In this document: one piece after another, positions 9,269 to 17,355 of the stretch
How the letters are laid out: every line of letters starts with the position of its first letter
Position numbering within the stretch: position 1 is the first letter of the stretch
Assembly (NCBI GenBank): GCA_035652095.1
Contig: DASREM010000029.1
Location: forward strand, 1 to 57,833
Direction: 5' to 3'
Length of the DNA: 57,833 bases
Source: DASREM01 sp035652095
Lineage (GTDB): Bacteria > Acidobacteriota > Terriglobia > Terriglobales > Acidobacteriaceae
Made by a program: the position numbers and the translations under genes
Notes under the pieces: generated by a model
Seen by the model: only the letters and a program-made list of their open reading frames with translations
Told to the model about the DNA's origin: nothing
The model's database searches: none

Positions 9269-10144
9269 TCACGGCTGCTGACTCTGGGTCGGCGTGCTGC
9301 CGGTCGCGGCGACCTGGGTCGCAGGCTGCGGCTTGATCTCAACCGTCGCGAGAATCGTTTCCAGCTTGCGGAATACCTGCTCGCGATCCACTTGATCCAC
9401 GGTGCCAGTTCCTTCGCCTTCAGTGCCCAGCCCGAGCGCGAATTCATAGCAGGCGTCGTTCTGGTAGACGTGGTAGTACTTGGCATCGGCCTGCTTCATC
9501 CCATGCAGACCCACCGCTTCCATCTCGTCGTACTCAGTCCGGCTGAGCGTCACTTTCGCGGGCTTGACGGGATCGGGATCGGTCTTGTCCGCCAAGGCGA
9601 ACTGCCCGCATTCGGCGGCGCTCAGGTTACGGTTCACGCTGACGTTGAAGATCGCCGAAGTGTAGTCCGTTCCCGGATACAGGGTGGAAGGCAACTCTAC
9701 CGATGCGATGGTCACGCTTCCCGGCTGAACAAAGTTGGTGGGCACGGGACCGAAGCCGTTCCAGTCCTTCGTAGCTTCTTCGCCAGTTTTCAGCGAATAC
9801 TTCCTTGGATATTTGAACGACACTCCGTAGACCGGGTCACTATACTTCACAATCGAAGACCGCTTGCGAACAGCTTTCTTCTTGGGGGTCGGCACCGGAA
9901 CCGCCGAAGCGGGCGCGGGATCCTGCACCGCCGGCATGACGCTCGCCGAGGTTGAACCCTGGTTGTTGTTTTCGGAAACCTGCGATTTGTTGCTCCGGGA
10001 GCATCCCAGGGCCAGCAACCCGGCCACGATCAGAGCACCGGCGAAAATGAACGTTCTTTTCTCTCCCGACCACCGACGGTCGGCTGAACATGACATCCCC
10101 TTGCTCGATTTTCCTTCTGGACTGAACCACTCGATATTTGCCAT
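9269..10144 (-). CDS. Membrane-anchored lipoprotein of unknown function
   Basis: The 291-aa protein has an unusually long basic N-terminus (about 30 residues), a hydrophobic segment FIFAGALIVAGLLALG and a lipobox LLALGC (Cys48). A Pro/Ala/Lys-rich linker follows, then a globular domain from about residue 100 with SDPVYGVSFKYPRKYSL, the opening of PsbP/DUF1795-like domains. GGGAGGTG lies about 9 bases before the ATG at 10144 and supports this start, although an internal Met17 would give a more normal signal. The protein probably sits in the periplasm, attached to a membrane. Function is unknown. Confidence 0.72.
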   Translation of the reverse strand: MANIEWFSPEGKSSKGMSCSADRRWSGEKRTFIFAGALIVAGLLALGCSRSNKSQVSENNNQGSTSASVMPAVQDPAPASAVPVPTPKKKAVRKRSSIVKYSDPVYGVSFKYPRKYSLKTGEEATKDWNGFGPVPTNFVQPGSVTIASVELPSTLYPGTDYTSAIFNVSVNRNLSAAECGQFALADKTDPDPVKPAKVTLSRTEYDEMEAVGLHGMKQADAKYYHVYQNDACYEFALGLGTEGEGTGTVDQVDREQVFRKLETILATVEIKPQPATQVAATGSTPTQSQQP

Positions 10145-10437
10145 TGTTTTTTCACCTCCCTGCTTGCGCAGTTACGGGAGTGGAGGCACGATGGCTGCCG
10201 AGAAGGAAGCTGCTGATTCTGCATGCTTTAGCATAGAAAAGCGGGCAGCATTCTGTGGTTGGTCACACACGCTGAGGAACCCGAGCCACAATGAAACCTC
10301 ATAAGTACGCTTAATTCGCGTCATAAGCGCTTTTTATTTGTATGCACAGCGGGGCGCAGGATAGGCTCTTGCTTTACATCGTTAAATCCCCTGTCATCCA
10401 ATTTCACAATCGGGTTGCGACCCGCGCAAGGAGAGGC

Positions 10438-11868
10438 ATGTCGAACGAACTGCGAAATTTTCTGGCCTTGTCTTACGACGAACTGGAAGAACTGAATCTG
10501 AAGGCGAAGGAGCAGCGCAGAAACCGGGTGGCGCTGCACAAAATCCAGGATGAGCGCTTGCAGTACCTGACGGACGAAAAACGGATCAAGGCGGTGACCG
10601 TGCTGTTCAGCGACCTCGAAGGCCGCCTGCACATGCTCGATTACGACAAGAAGTTTCTGCTGAAGAGTTTTGACAACCTGACATTCGATGGTTCCTCCAT
10701 ACGCGGCTTCACCGCCCAGCGTGAAAGCGATCTCCGCCTGGGCATAGACTGGAGCGCGTTTTACTGGGGACCGGCCGACATATTTGGGCCCGGCAAGGTC
10801 CTGGTGTTTGGAGACGTGATCGACAAGGGCGGGACGACTTATGCCGCCGACATCCGAGGCATGCTCAAAGAGTTTGCCAACGAGCAGCACAAAAGCAACG
10901 GTTTTACACTCAATGCGGCCAACGAGATCGAAGGATTTTTGTTCCAGGGGGCTGACGCCGAACGGCGCTTCCATGAAACCAACCGCTTCGAATACGTCAA
11001 CACTGGCGGGTACTATCACTCTTTGCCCGGAGATCCTCTGCGTACTTTCATTGATACCACGGCCGAGGTGCAGCGCTCGATGGGCTTCCAGAACGAGAAA
11101 GACCATCCCGAGGTTGCTCCATCACAATTTGAGATCAATTACGGATACGGCGAAGTTGTGGCCGCGGCCGACCAGATCCAGCTCTACAAATTAATCTGTC
11201 GCCAAGTCGCAACTAAGATGGGGTTCACCGCCTCTTTCTTGCCGAAGCCGGTCGTGGGAGTGAATGGGAACGGCATGCACACTAACGTCTCGGTCAGCAA
11301 GAATGGCAAGAACCTGTTCTGGGACCCCAAAGGTGAAGAGAAACTGAGCAAGGCAGGATGGGAGTTCGTAGACCGCATTCTGACTCACGCGAATGATATC
11401 TGCCTGCTTCTGAACGCAAGCGTCAACGCCTACCGGCGCCTGGATCCTCATTTTGAGGCTCCGAACCAGATCAAAGCGTCGCCCACCGACCGTGGGTCCA
11501 TGGTGCGCATCCCGATTGGCAACGAGAAGAGCATGCGCGTGGAAGTCCGTTCCGTGGGTCCGGACGCAAATCCATACATGGTCATGTATTCGATCTTCAA
11601 GACCGGCCTTACGGGGGAGACGGCGAAAATCAAGAACCTGCGTCAGGCGGAACGCTATCTGCCTGACAACGTCTACACCGCGCTGGAAAACTTCCGCAAA
11701 GCGAATTGGACGACGAAGTTGCTGGGAGCCGACGTCAAGGCCCGTTACGCTGATCTGAAGCAGGCATCGGCGGATCGTTGCCCACGGCTGCTCGGGAGTT
11801 TCGTGAAAGCTCCCGAGGTGCAATATCATCACGACGTTTACAACCAGTACCTGTGGAACCTTTTTTAG
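10438..11868 (+). CDS. glnA: Glutamine synthetase family protein (type I-like)
   Basis: The 476-aa enzyme would make glutamine from glutamate, ammonia and ATP in the cytoplasm. Visible signatures are FDGSSIRGF, the metal-binding Glu in NEIEGF, F-E-I-N-Y-G-Y-G, NGNGMHTNVS of the ATP site, and KASPTDRGSMVRIP with the substrate Arg. AAGGAGAGGC directly precedes the ATG at 10438, so the upstream open frame is excluded. It carries an extra N-terminal helix of about 50 residues before the beta-grasp domain. The NLYELPP-type adenylylation tyrosine motif of enteric GlnA is absent from the C-terminal part, so regulation by adenylylation is unlikely. It stands alone between promoterless space and its own terminator. 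A gamma-glutamylpolyamine synthetase-like role is the alternative. Confidence 0.9.
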   Translation: MSNELRNFLALSYDELEELNLKAKEQRRNRVALHKIQDERLQYLTDEKRIKAVTVLFSDLEGRLHMLDYDKKFLLKSFDNLTFDGSSIRGFTAQRESDLRLGIDWSAFYWGPADIFGPGKVLVFGDVIDKGGTTYAADIRGMLKEFANEQHKSNGFTLNAANEIEGFLFQGADAERRFHETNRFEYVNTGGYYHSLPGDPLRTFIDTTAEVQRSMGFQNEKDHPEVAPSQFEINYGYGEVVAAADQIQLYKLICRQVATKMGFTASFLPKPVVGVNGNGMHTNVSVSKNGKNLFWDPKGEEKLSKAGWEFVDRILTHANDICLLLNASVNAYRRLDPHFEAPNQIKASPTDRGSMVRIPIGNEKSMRVEVRSVGPDANPYMVMYSIFKTGLTGETAKIKNLRQAERYLPDNVYTALENFRKANWTTKLLGADVKARYADLKQASADRCPRLLGSFVKAPEVQYHHDVYNQYLWNLF

Positions 11869-11886
11869 AAAATTTGGCGGGAAAAA

Positions 11887-11916
11887 GAAGGCCACCTCTT
11901 TCCGGGGTGGCTTTCC
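11887..11916 (+). terminator. Rho-independent terminator of the glutamine synthetase gene
   Basis: AGGCCACCTC and GGGGTGGCTTT form a GC-rich stem with loop TTTCC, preceded by an A-rich tract, 19 bases after the stop codon. The A-tract on one side and the CTTTCC tail on the other suggest it may work in both directions, also for the minus-strand gene ending at 11936. Confidence 0.8.
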
Positions 11917-11935
11917 CTAATGGTTTCGACAAACC

Positions 11936-12457
11936 TTAGAAGCTGGCCTGCTCGCTCAATTCTCCGAGACGTGTCTGCTGTTCGCCGTAAAATCCCTGCT
12001 GGTAGCCGTTCACGTAGGCCTGGCGGTAATTCTGCTGGAGGTCTGTGGCGCTGGTCTCGATTCCGCCGGCATGGCGGTAGTTCTCTGTTCTGTTGACCTG
12101 GAACTTGTGTGATGTCTGGCGATGCCGCAAACCGTCGGAAATGCCGTCATGGAAACCGACCAGTTCGGCGCTGGATGGTCTAGTTGCGTACAAATTTCCC
12201 ACCTTGCCATAGACCGCCTCGTAGCCTTGCAGGAAGGCGCTGCGGTCCTCCTGGCTGGTCCAGCGGCTGGCGATGAAGTGCGGGTTGCGTCCGCTCTCGG
12301 CGTCAAGCTTGCCCAGGTACATTCCATCGCGAAACGCAGCGCCATTTTGTTGTGCTGCCGGGTTGAGGCGTGCGTGGCCCCCAGAAGCGGTGAATACGCT
12401 GGTGGCTGCCCCTGCCGAAAGGGCGAAAGCCAGCGCAAACAAGAAAAGTCGATTCAT
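11936..12457 (-). CDS. Secreted protein with D/Q-G-x(n)-G repeat motifs, unknown function
   Basis: The protein is 173 aa with a clear signal peptide (NRLFLFALAFALSAGAATS). The mature part contains three similar short elements, FRDGMYLGKLDAESG, FLQGYEAVYG and FHDGISDGLRH, with another related one near the C-terminus (YVNGYQQGFYG). They suggest a helical repeat with conserved glycines. GGGAGAG lies 6 bases before the ATG at 12457. The frame stays open to 12604, but the signal peptide fixes the start. I do not recognise a family. Confidence 0.72.
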   Translation of the reverse strand: MNRLFLFALAFALSAGAATSVFTASGGHARLNPAAQQNGAAFRDGMYLGKLDAESGRNPHFIASRWTSQEDRSAFLQGYEAVYGKVGNLYATRPSSAELVGFHDGISDGLRHRQTSHKFQVNRTENYRHAGGIETSATDLQQNYRQAYVNGYQQGFYGEQQTRLGELSEQASF

Positions 12458-12600
12458 GATTTCTCTCCCGGCGTGCTGTTCCTGATGTCTCCAATCTTTC
12501 GTTTGATTAGAACCGCAAGGCGCGGCGAGAGTCGTAAAAACGATGTAAAGGTTGAGTAAAATTACAGGGCTTGCAAGATGACAAAAAGGAAATCCGGCCA

Positions 12601-13107
12601 TCACCTTGTCAATAATTTTGCGTGGCTACGATTTTTCGTGGGCAAGGGCGGCGATGGTGCCGCGAGTGGGTTCAGATAGTCCGCAGGCGCAAGCAGAACC
12701 TGCATTCCCCGTACGCCGGCGGAGATGGACATCACCTCAAACAACTCGATGGTTTCGTCCACGAAGACTGGAAAGTCTTTCTTGGCGCCGATCGCGGTCA
12801 CTCCTCCGCGGATGTAACCGGTCAGTGCTTGCAGTTCTTTCACTGGAACCAGTTGCATTTTGCGATCGCCGCTCGCGGCGGCCAAGGCCTTTAGATCGAG
12901 TTCCGCATTGGCTGGGATCACCGCCATGCAGATACCATGGCGATCACCGCGAGCCACGAGGGTCTTGAACACCTGCCCGGGCGGGATACCGATCTTTGCC
13001 GCCACGGTTTCCGCCGCGAGGTCGTCGGGGTCTACCTCATACTCGCGCAACTCGTAATGCACGTTAAGCTGGTCCAGTAGCCGAACAGCATTGGTTTTTT
13101 GGGCCAT
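12601..13107 (-). CDS. ybaK: YbaK/EbsC-family Cys-tRNA(Pro) deacylase
   Basis: The 168-aa protein belongs to the YbaK family, which hydrolyses mischarged Cys-tRNA(Pro) in trans. The fold markers are visible: GQVFKTLVARGD with the catalytic Lys, the AVIPANAELDLKALA segment and the GYIRGGVTAIG loop, ending in VFVDETI. The start ATG at 13107 gives the normal family length; the longer open frame to 13488 is an artefact. It diverges from the small membrane protein gene at 13175. Confidence 0.92.
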   Translation of the reverse strand: MAQKTNAVRLLDQLNVHYELREYEVDPDDLAAETVAAKIGIPPGQVFKTLVARGDRHGICMAVIPANAELDLKALAAASGDRKMQLVPVKELQALTGYIRGGVTAIGAKKDFPVFVDETIELFEVMSISAGVRGMQVLLAPADYLNPLAAPSPPLPTKNRSHAKLLTR

Positions 13108-13174
13108 ACGCCATTTTATGACGTCAGCTTGCGACGCGGCGGGAACGTCCTTACTATGAGGGACGAGGAACAGT

Positions 13175-13531
13175 ATGTTGCGCTTGCTTTTACACTGGGT
13201 GCTGAGCGCGCTGGCGATTTGGATCGTCTCCCGTTTGGTGCCGGGTTTCATCGTGAGCGGGGCCGGCGCTGCTCTGATTGCGGCAGTGTTCATCGGATTC
13301 ATCAATGCGACCCTGGGATTCTTTCTGAAGATCATCACCTTCCCGCTGACCATCCTGACCCTTGGAATTTTCTGGTTTGTTGTGAACGCCGCCATGATTG
13401 AACTGGCCTCGGCCCTGGTTCCGGGCTTTACGGTGACATCTTTCGCCTCCGCGTTTTGGGGAGGGATCGTGCTCAGCCTGGTAAACATGCTGCTGAAGTG
13501 GCTGATTTTGCCTTCGCGCCAGCCCAGTTAA
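13175..13531 (+). CDS. Phage holin family 4/YvlD-like small membrane protein
   Basis: The 118-aa protein has four hydrophobic segments and the pattern typical of this family: L-V-P-G-F near the first helix, F-I-G-F-I-N-A-T-L-G-F, P-L-T-I-L-T-L-G-I-F-W-F-V-V-N-A and A-F-W-G-G-I-V-L-S-L-V-N. It is an inner-membrane protein of unknown role; YvlD homologues are tied to envelope stress, not to phage. GAGGAA lies just before the ATG. Its stop codon overlaps the stop of the convergent SDR gene by 4 bases. Confidence 0.88.
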   Translation: MLRLLLHWVLSALAIWIVSRLVPGFIVSGAGAALIAAVFIGFINATLGFFLKIITFPLTILTLGIFWFVVNAAMIELASALVPGFTVTSFASAFWGGIVLSLVNMLLKWLILPSRQPS

Positions 13532-14361
13532 GTTTGTTTCTTGGGCTTCATCATCCCCCATTCTTTCTCGGTCAGGCTTCTCCCCAGCGCGCTGAATTCG
13601 CCCGCGCCCTGGAGCAACTCGCCGCCATCCATCCGGACCACCTCGCCGTTGATGTAGCCAGAGCGATCGCTGACCAGGAACGCCGCAAGATCGGCCAATT
13701 CCTCGATGGTGCCGAAGCGGCCCGAAGGAATGCGCTGGCGGGCCCGCTGTTCCAGGTCTGCACGGGGCAGCAAGCGCGAAAACGCGCCCTCGGTCGGGAT
13801 TGGGCCCGGGGCAATTCCGTTGACCCGAATACCGCGATTTCCCCACTCCACGGCCAGGCTGCGAGTGAGCGCATCCACTCCGGCCTTCGAGACCGCCGAG
13901 GGCACAACGTACGCCGATCCGGTTGGCGCATAGGTCGCGCTGATGTTGAGCACCGTTCCCGCATGTTTCGATTGCAGCCAACGGCGCCCGCATGCCATGG
14001 TGACATTGATAGTGCCGACCAGGACGATCCCAATCACAGCCTGAAATGCTCCGGGAGACAGTTCCTCAGTCCGAGCCAGAAAATTTCCGGCAGCGTTGTT
14101 GACGAGAATGTCGAGTGCACCCTCACTCCAGATCTTCTCGATCATCGCATTGACGGCTTCGTGGTCGCGAACGTCGCAGGGAAGGGCGCTGAGTGTGCCG
14201 CCGAGTTCCTGGACGGCATCGTCCAGAACTTGCTTCCTTCGTCCGCATATAAACAAGGTAGCGCCGAGTTCGAGGAAACGGCGCGCCATGCCCTTGCCAA
14301 GACCGGTGCCGCCGCCGGTGATCAAGATGCGCTTGTTGCGCAGCAAATCGCTTTGAAACAT
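13528..14361 (-). CDS. SDR-family oxidoreductase, 2,4-dienoyl-CoA reductase-like
   Basis: The 277-aa protein is a short-chain dehydrogenase with the nucleotide motif ITGGGTGLGKG and NNAAGNF. The catalytic region reads TYAPTGSAYVVPSAVSKAG, with Tyr, Ser and Lys spaced as in mitochondrial/peroxisomal 2,4-dienoyl-CoA reductases rather than the usual YxxxK. The following PGPIPTEGAFSRL and the C-terminal FDGGE-like RMDGGE also match that subgroup. It likely reduces 2,4-dienoyl-CoA with NADPH in unsaturated fatty acid beta-oxidation. GGAGAA precedes the ATG at 14361. No other beta-oxidation gene is in the window. Confidence 0.87.
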   Translation of the reverse strand: MFQSDLLRNKRILITGGGTGLGKGMARRFLELGATLFICGRRKQVLDDAVQELGGTLSALPCDVRDHEAVNAMIEKIWSEGALDILVNNAAGNFLARTEELSPGAFQAVIGIVLVGTINVTMACGRRWLQSKHAGTVLNISATYAPTGSAYVVPSAVSKAGVDALTRSLAVEWGNRGIRVNGIAPGPIPTEGAFSRLLPRADLEQRARQRIPSGRFGTIEELADLAAFLVSDRSGYINGEVVRMDGGELLQGAGEFSALGRSLTEKEWGMMKPKKQT

Positions 14362-14391
14362 GGGTTCTCCAATGGAACGTGCCAGTGTACT

Positions 14392-15111
14392 TCACTCGCC
14401 CAAGCTGCAAGCGACGCGAAATCCGTAGTCGGCATATTGGAATTGGGGAGGAATACTGGAGCGGGCCGCACAGCGCGTGACTTTGATGTGGTGCCGCCAC
14501 GATCCGCCGCGGGATGCCCGCCGCTCGCCTTGTGCGGGCCCGGGCGGATTGCGCTCAGGAGATGCGGAGTAGTAGTCCGCCTGAAACCAGTCCGAGCACC
14601 ATTCATGCACGTTCTCACAAATGTCATACAGGCCGTAAGGATTGGCGGCGTAGCGCGCGACGGGTTCGGGTCCGGTCTTCCAGCGGTGAGCATAATCGGG
14701 CAACGATTGAGGCGGAGAATCTCCCCAGGGAAACTGTTGTTGTTCTGCTCCGCCGCGTGCGGCGCGTTCCCACTCGGCTTCTGTAGGCAAGCGATAGTGC
14801 CGTCCCGTAGATCCGCTGAGCCACTCACAATATTGGACTGCTTCGAACCACGACACCGCGACCACCGGCTGATCAGGATACGAAAAGTTCGGATCGTTCC
14901 AGAATGGAGGAAGAGCGTTGCCGCTGGCTTTCAAAAACCGCTCGTACTCTGCGCGCGTGACCTGCGCTGCCGCTAAGAAGAATGCGTCCACCCAGACTCG
15001 GTGAACCGGACGTTCATTCTCCTGCCCACATTCGGACCCCATCAGAAAAAGGCCCGCAGGAATTTTTGCCAGCCGGGGCTCCAGGTGCAACGCAACTGAA
15101 CTGACATCCAC
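14392..15111 (-). CDS. Formylglycine-generating-enzyme-like (SUMF1 domain) protein
   Basis: About 239 aa, almost entirely a SUMF1/FGE-sulfatase domain: IPAGLFLMGSE, a central YRLPTEAEWERAARGG, NPYGLYDICENVHEWC and RGGSWRHHIKVTRCAARS, ending G-F-R-V-A. True FGE enzymes have two active-site Cys near the C-terminus. Here only the second is kept (TRC); the first position is not Cys. It may therefore act on something other than sulfatase Cys, as in EgtB-like members. The start is uncertain: GTG 15111 is used, 20 bases after the thiE stop, without a good ribosome site. An in-frame ATG at 15234 would overlap thiE by about 100 bases. Translational coupling to thiE is likely. Confidence 0.8.
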   Translation of the reverse strand: MDVSSVALHLEPRLAKIPAGLFLMGSECGQENERPVHRVWVDAFFLAAAQVTRAEYERFLKASGNALPPFWNDPNFSYPDQPVVAVSWFEAVQYCEWLSGSTGRHYRLPTEAEWERAARGGAEQQQFPWGDSPPQSLPDYAHRWKTGPEPVARYAANPYGLYDICENVHEWCSDWFQADYYSASPERNPPGPAQGERRASRGGSWRHHIKVTRCAARSSIPPQFQYADYGFRVACSLGE

Positions 15112-15130
15112 AGGGAGAGGATACTGAATC

Positions 15131-15760
15131 TCAGGCGCGCAGGACAGAGACGACTTCGGAGATGTCGTGATCCTGGAACAGGCGAATGCCGGCAACTCCG
15201 GCGGCTCCGGCCTCCATGCACAATGCCGCATTCTGAACTGTGACGCCTCCCAGGGCCAGAACAGGGACATGGTGCTGGCATGCGCGCCGAAGCGCATCGA
15301 TTCCCACCGGCTCAGTTGTGGGGGAATCACACTTGCCGAAAATCGGGGCGAAGACGACGAAGCTCGCGGCCTGGGACGCGGCTCGCCGTACCTCATCTTC
15401 CGTGTGGCAGGAAGCCGCCACAATCAGGTCTGGTTTCTTCGCAGCAGCCGCGATCGCCCGCGCATCTTGCACCGAGATATCATCGGAGCGCAGGTGCACA
15501 CCATCGGCACCCATAGCCAAGGCCACGTCAGTCCGCGAATTGATCAGCAGCCGAGTCCTGGTCGAAGGTTTCGCGTGGACGACCCGCACTGCGTCTTCGG
15601 CGAGGCTTTCTAACTCGTGGCTGGAGAGATCTCTTTCTCGAAGCTGGATGTAATCAACGCCGCAGGCAACGGCTTCGCTGATTTTGGAAAGCAGCTGCCG
15701 GCGACGTTCAGCCTCGTTGCCGGGGAACTGCGTGCGGTCGGTGATGTAGTAGAGGAGCAA
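15131..15760 (-). CDS. thiE: Thiamine-phosphate synthase (ThiE/TenI family)
   Basis: The 209-aa TIM-barrel protein starts L-L-Y-Y-I-T-D-R and has YIQLRERDL for pyrophosphate and metal binding, LLINSRTDVALAMGADGVHL, ASCHTEDEVRRA, FAPIFGKCDSP and VLALGGVTVQN. These fit ThiE, which joins HMP-PP and THZ-P to give thiamine phosphate. The related TenI aminotransferase-like proteins share the fold, and the final assignment would need a tree. No other thi gene is nearby. It is followed closely by the FGE-like gene. Confidence 0.85.
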   Translation of the reverse strand: MLLYYITDRTQFPGNEAERRRQLLSKISEAVACGVDYIQLRERDLSSHELESLAEDAVRVVHAKPSTRTRLLINSRTDVALAMGADGVHLRSDDISVQDARAIAAAAKKPDLIVAASCHTEDEVRRAASQAASFVVFAPIFGKCDSPTTEPVGIDALRRACQHHVPVLALGGVTVQNAALCMEAGAAGVAGIRLFQDHDISEVVSVLRA

Positions 15761-15936
15761 ATCGGTAGAAGGCTATTTGATTCTACCCTTCTAATCCCAT
15801 CCGAGCCGGGTTTGCTGGGGCGGGGAATTCCGTGTGCCGAACCCGGAGAACAACGCCCATTCGCTCTCGTCGACGTGGGGTCCACTCGGATTCGATTTCC
15901 CCCGCACCTTCGTCTCAGCCATGACCGGTGAACCTC

Positions 15937-15970
15937 GAAAAACCCCACCCGAGCAAAACCGGCTCGGGTA
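15937..15970 (-). terminator. Rho-independent terminator of the TPR-LOG operon
   Basis: On the minus strand, ACCCGAGC and GCTCGGGT form a perfect 8-bp stem with loop CGGTTTT-like bases, followed by GGGGTTTTTCG. It starts 18 bases after the stop of the LOG-family gene. Confidence 0.87.
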
Positions 15971-15987
15971 GGGCACCCCGCTCATTC

Positions 15988-16857
15988 TTACGGATTGGTC
16001 TTCGCAATCTCCGGCATGGTTTCGCCGGTGCGCTTGGGTTGGGGGCCAAGATGGTAGCGAGTCAGTCCTTCGCGCAGGAATTCGAATCCCGCCTCGGGAG
16101 AGTCCATGATCTGTACCAGGTCCAGGTCCTCGGCAGAGACGGTGCCCGCATCCACAAACGCCTGAAAGTTGACGACCTTGTTCCAATACTCGCTGCCGTA
16201 AATCAGTACCAGAATCTTCTTGGCCAGCTTCTGGGTCTGAGCAAGGGTCAGGATTTCGAACAGTTCATCCATGGTTCCAAAGCCGCCAGGGAAGATCACC
16301 AGGGCCTTGGCGAGGTACGCGAACCAGAATTTACGCATGAAGAAATAATGAAACTCGAAGTTCAACGACGGCGTGATGTAAGGGTTCGGGTATTGCTCGA
16401 ACGGAAGATGAATGTTCAGACCGATGGACTTGCCCTTGGCTTCATGGGCGCCGAGGTTGGCGGCTTCCATGATGCCGGGGCCGCCTCCGGTGGTAACGAC
16501 GAAACGGTGCCGCCGTGCCGGAATTTGGGTTGACCATTGCGTCAGCATGTAAGCCAGGCGCCGGGCGTCTTCGTAGTAACGGGCGGTGTCAACCGAGGCG
16601 ATGGCGCGCTTGCGTTCGGCTTCGCTCGCCACCACTCCCCGACGTTCAAGCTCTGCGAGACGCTGCTGGGCGAGGTCGCGGCCGTGAAAACGCGCCGAAC
16701 CGAAGAACACAACGGTGTCCTGGATCTGCTCGCGACGAAACCGGGCCAACGGTTCCTGGTACTCGGAGATAATGCGGAGCAATCGTCCATCAGGACTGTT
16801 CAGGAAACTTTCATTCTCGTAAGCCAAAGGCGCTGCTTTGGGCTTTTGATCGTCCAT
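15988..16857 (-). CDS. LOG family protein (TIGR00730, lysine decarboxylase-like Rossmann fold)
   Basis: The 289-aa protein has the LOG hallmarks VVTTGGGPGIMEAANLGA and VIFPGGFGTMDELFE, which bind nucleotide monophosphates. Family members release cytokinin-type bases from their 5'-monophosphates or hydrolyse other nucleotides. The bacterial role is mostly unknown. This version has an extra helical N-terminus of about 60 residues, as in the long LOG group. The ATG at 16857 is chosen because the open frame to 17088 overlaps the neighbouring gene. It is the last gene of a run with the membrane protein and the TPR protein, and a terminator follows. Confidence 0.9.
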   Translation of the reverse strand: MDDQKPKAAPLAYENESFLNSPDGRLLRIISEYQEPLARFRREQIQDTVVFFGSARFHGRDLAQQRLAELERRGVVASEAERKRAIASVDTARYYEDARRLAYMLTQWSTQIPARRHRFVVTTGGGPGIMEAANLGAHEAKGKSIGLNIHLPFEQYPNPYITPSLNFEFHYFFMRKFWFAYLAKALVIFPGGFGTMDELFEILTLAQTQKLAKKILVLIYGSEYWNKVVNFQAFVDAGTVSAEDLDLVQIMDSPEAGFEFLREGLTRYHLGPQPKRTGETMPEIAKTNP

Positions 16858-16888
16858 AGAAGGTTCTTTCTCGATAAAGTAGCCGGGG

Positions 16889-17278
16889 CTAGGTCCGCTT
16901 TTCCTCGTGGTAGTGAATTGCTTCCCAGAACCCGATCCAGATGTCCAGTACGCCCAATCCACTGCAAATGCCGCGGAAAAATCCACTGCCCACGATCGCA
17001 CGCAAGTAGGGGTTCCCAAGCAGCAGGTGGTTATCGGTCCATTCCGGGCGCCAGGGCAGAATGACCAGCAGCACCCCGGCGCTGGCACAGAAGAACACGA
17101 ACATCAAGACCGTAATGCGATGCAGCCAAAGCTCAATTCCAGAGTAGCGGCGCCCCTGGGGACGCAGTTGGTCATTCAGGGTTGCCGGAGGCGTAGCGGT
17201 GTTGTCCGGTGGCCGGAGATTCCGAACGATGGGAGTAGAAGGGATACTCTCCAAAGGCGAGTTGGGGTCGACGGTCAC
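16889..17278 (-). CDS. Small membrane protein of unknown function
   Basis: The 129-aa protein has a 45-residue proline-rich cytoplasmic N-terminus, then two or three hydrophobic segments (HRITVLMFVFFCASAGVLLV; G-I-C-S-G-L-G-V-L-D-I-W-I-G-F) and a short charged tail. The start is a GTG at 17278 with GAGGAG 7 bases before it. It lies between the TPR gene (78 bases upstream) and the LOG gene (31 bases downstream), all on the minus strand, so it probably belongs to the same operon. I do not recognise a family. Confidence 0.75.
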   Translation of the reverse strand: MTVDPNSPLESIPSTPIVRNLRPPDNTATPPATLNDQLRPQGRRYSGIELWLHRITVLMFVFFCASAGVLLVILPWRPEWTDNHLLLGNPYLRAIVGSGFFRGICSGLGVLDIWIGFWEAIHYHEEKRT

Positions 17279-17355
17279 GCCACGCTCCTCGAGCGGGACA
17301 GAGCAGCAACTCCCAACGCCGTCCCCTGGTCAAAAATAAGAACCATCGGGACATT

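Noticed and set aside
13861..13940. SDR lacking the catalytic YxxxK
   Set aside because: The active site follows the dienoyl-CoA reductase arrangement, in which Tyr, Ser and Lys are spaced differently; all are present.
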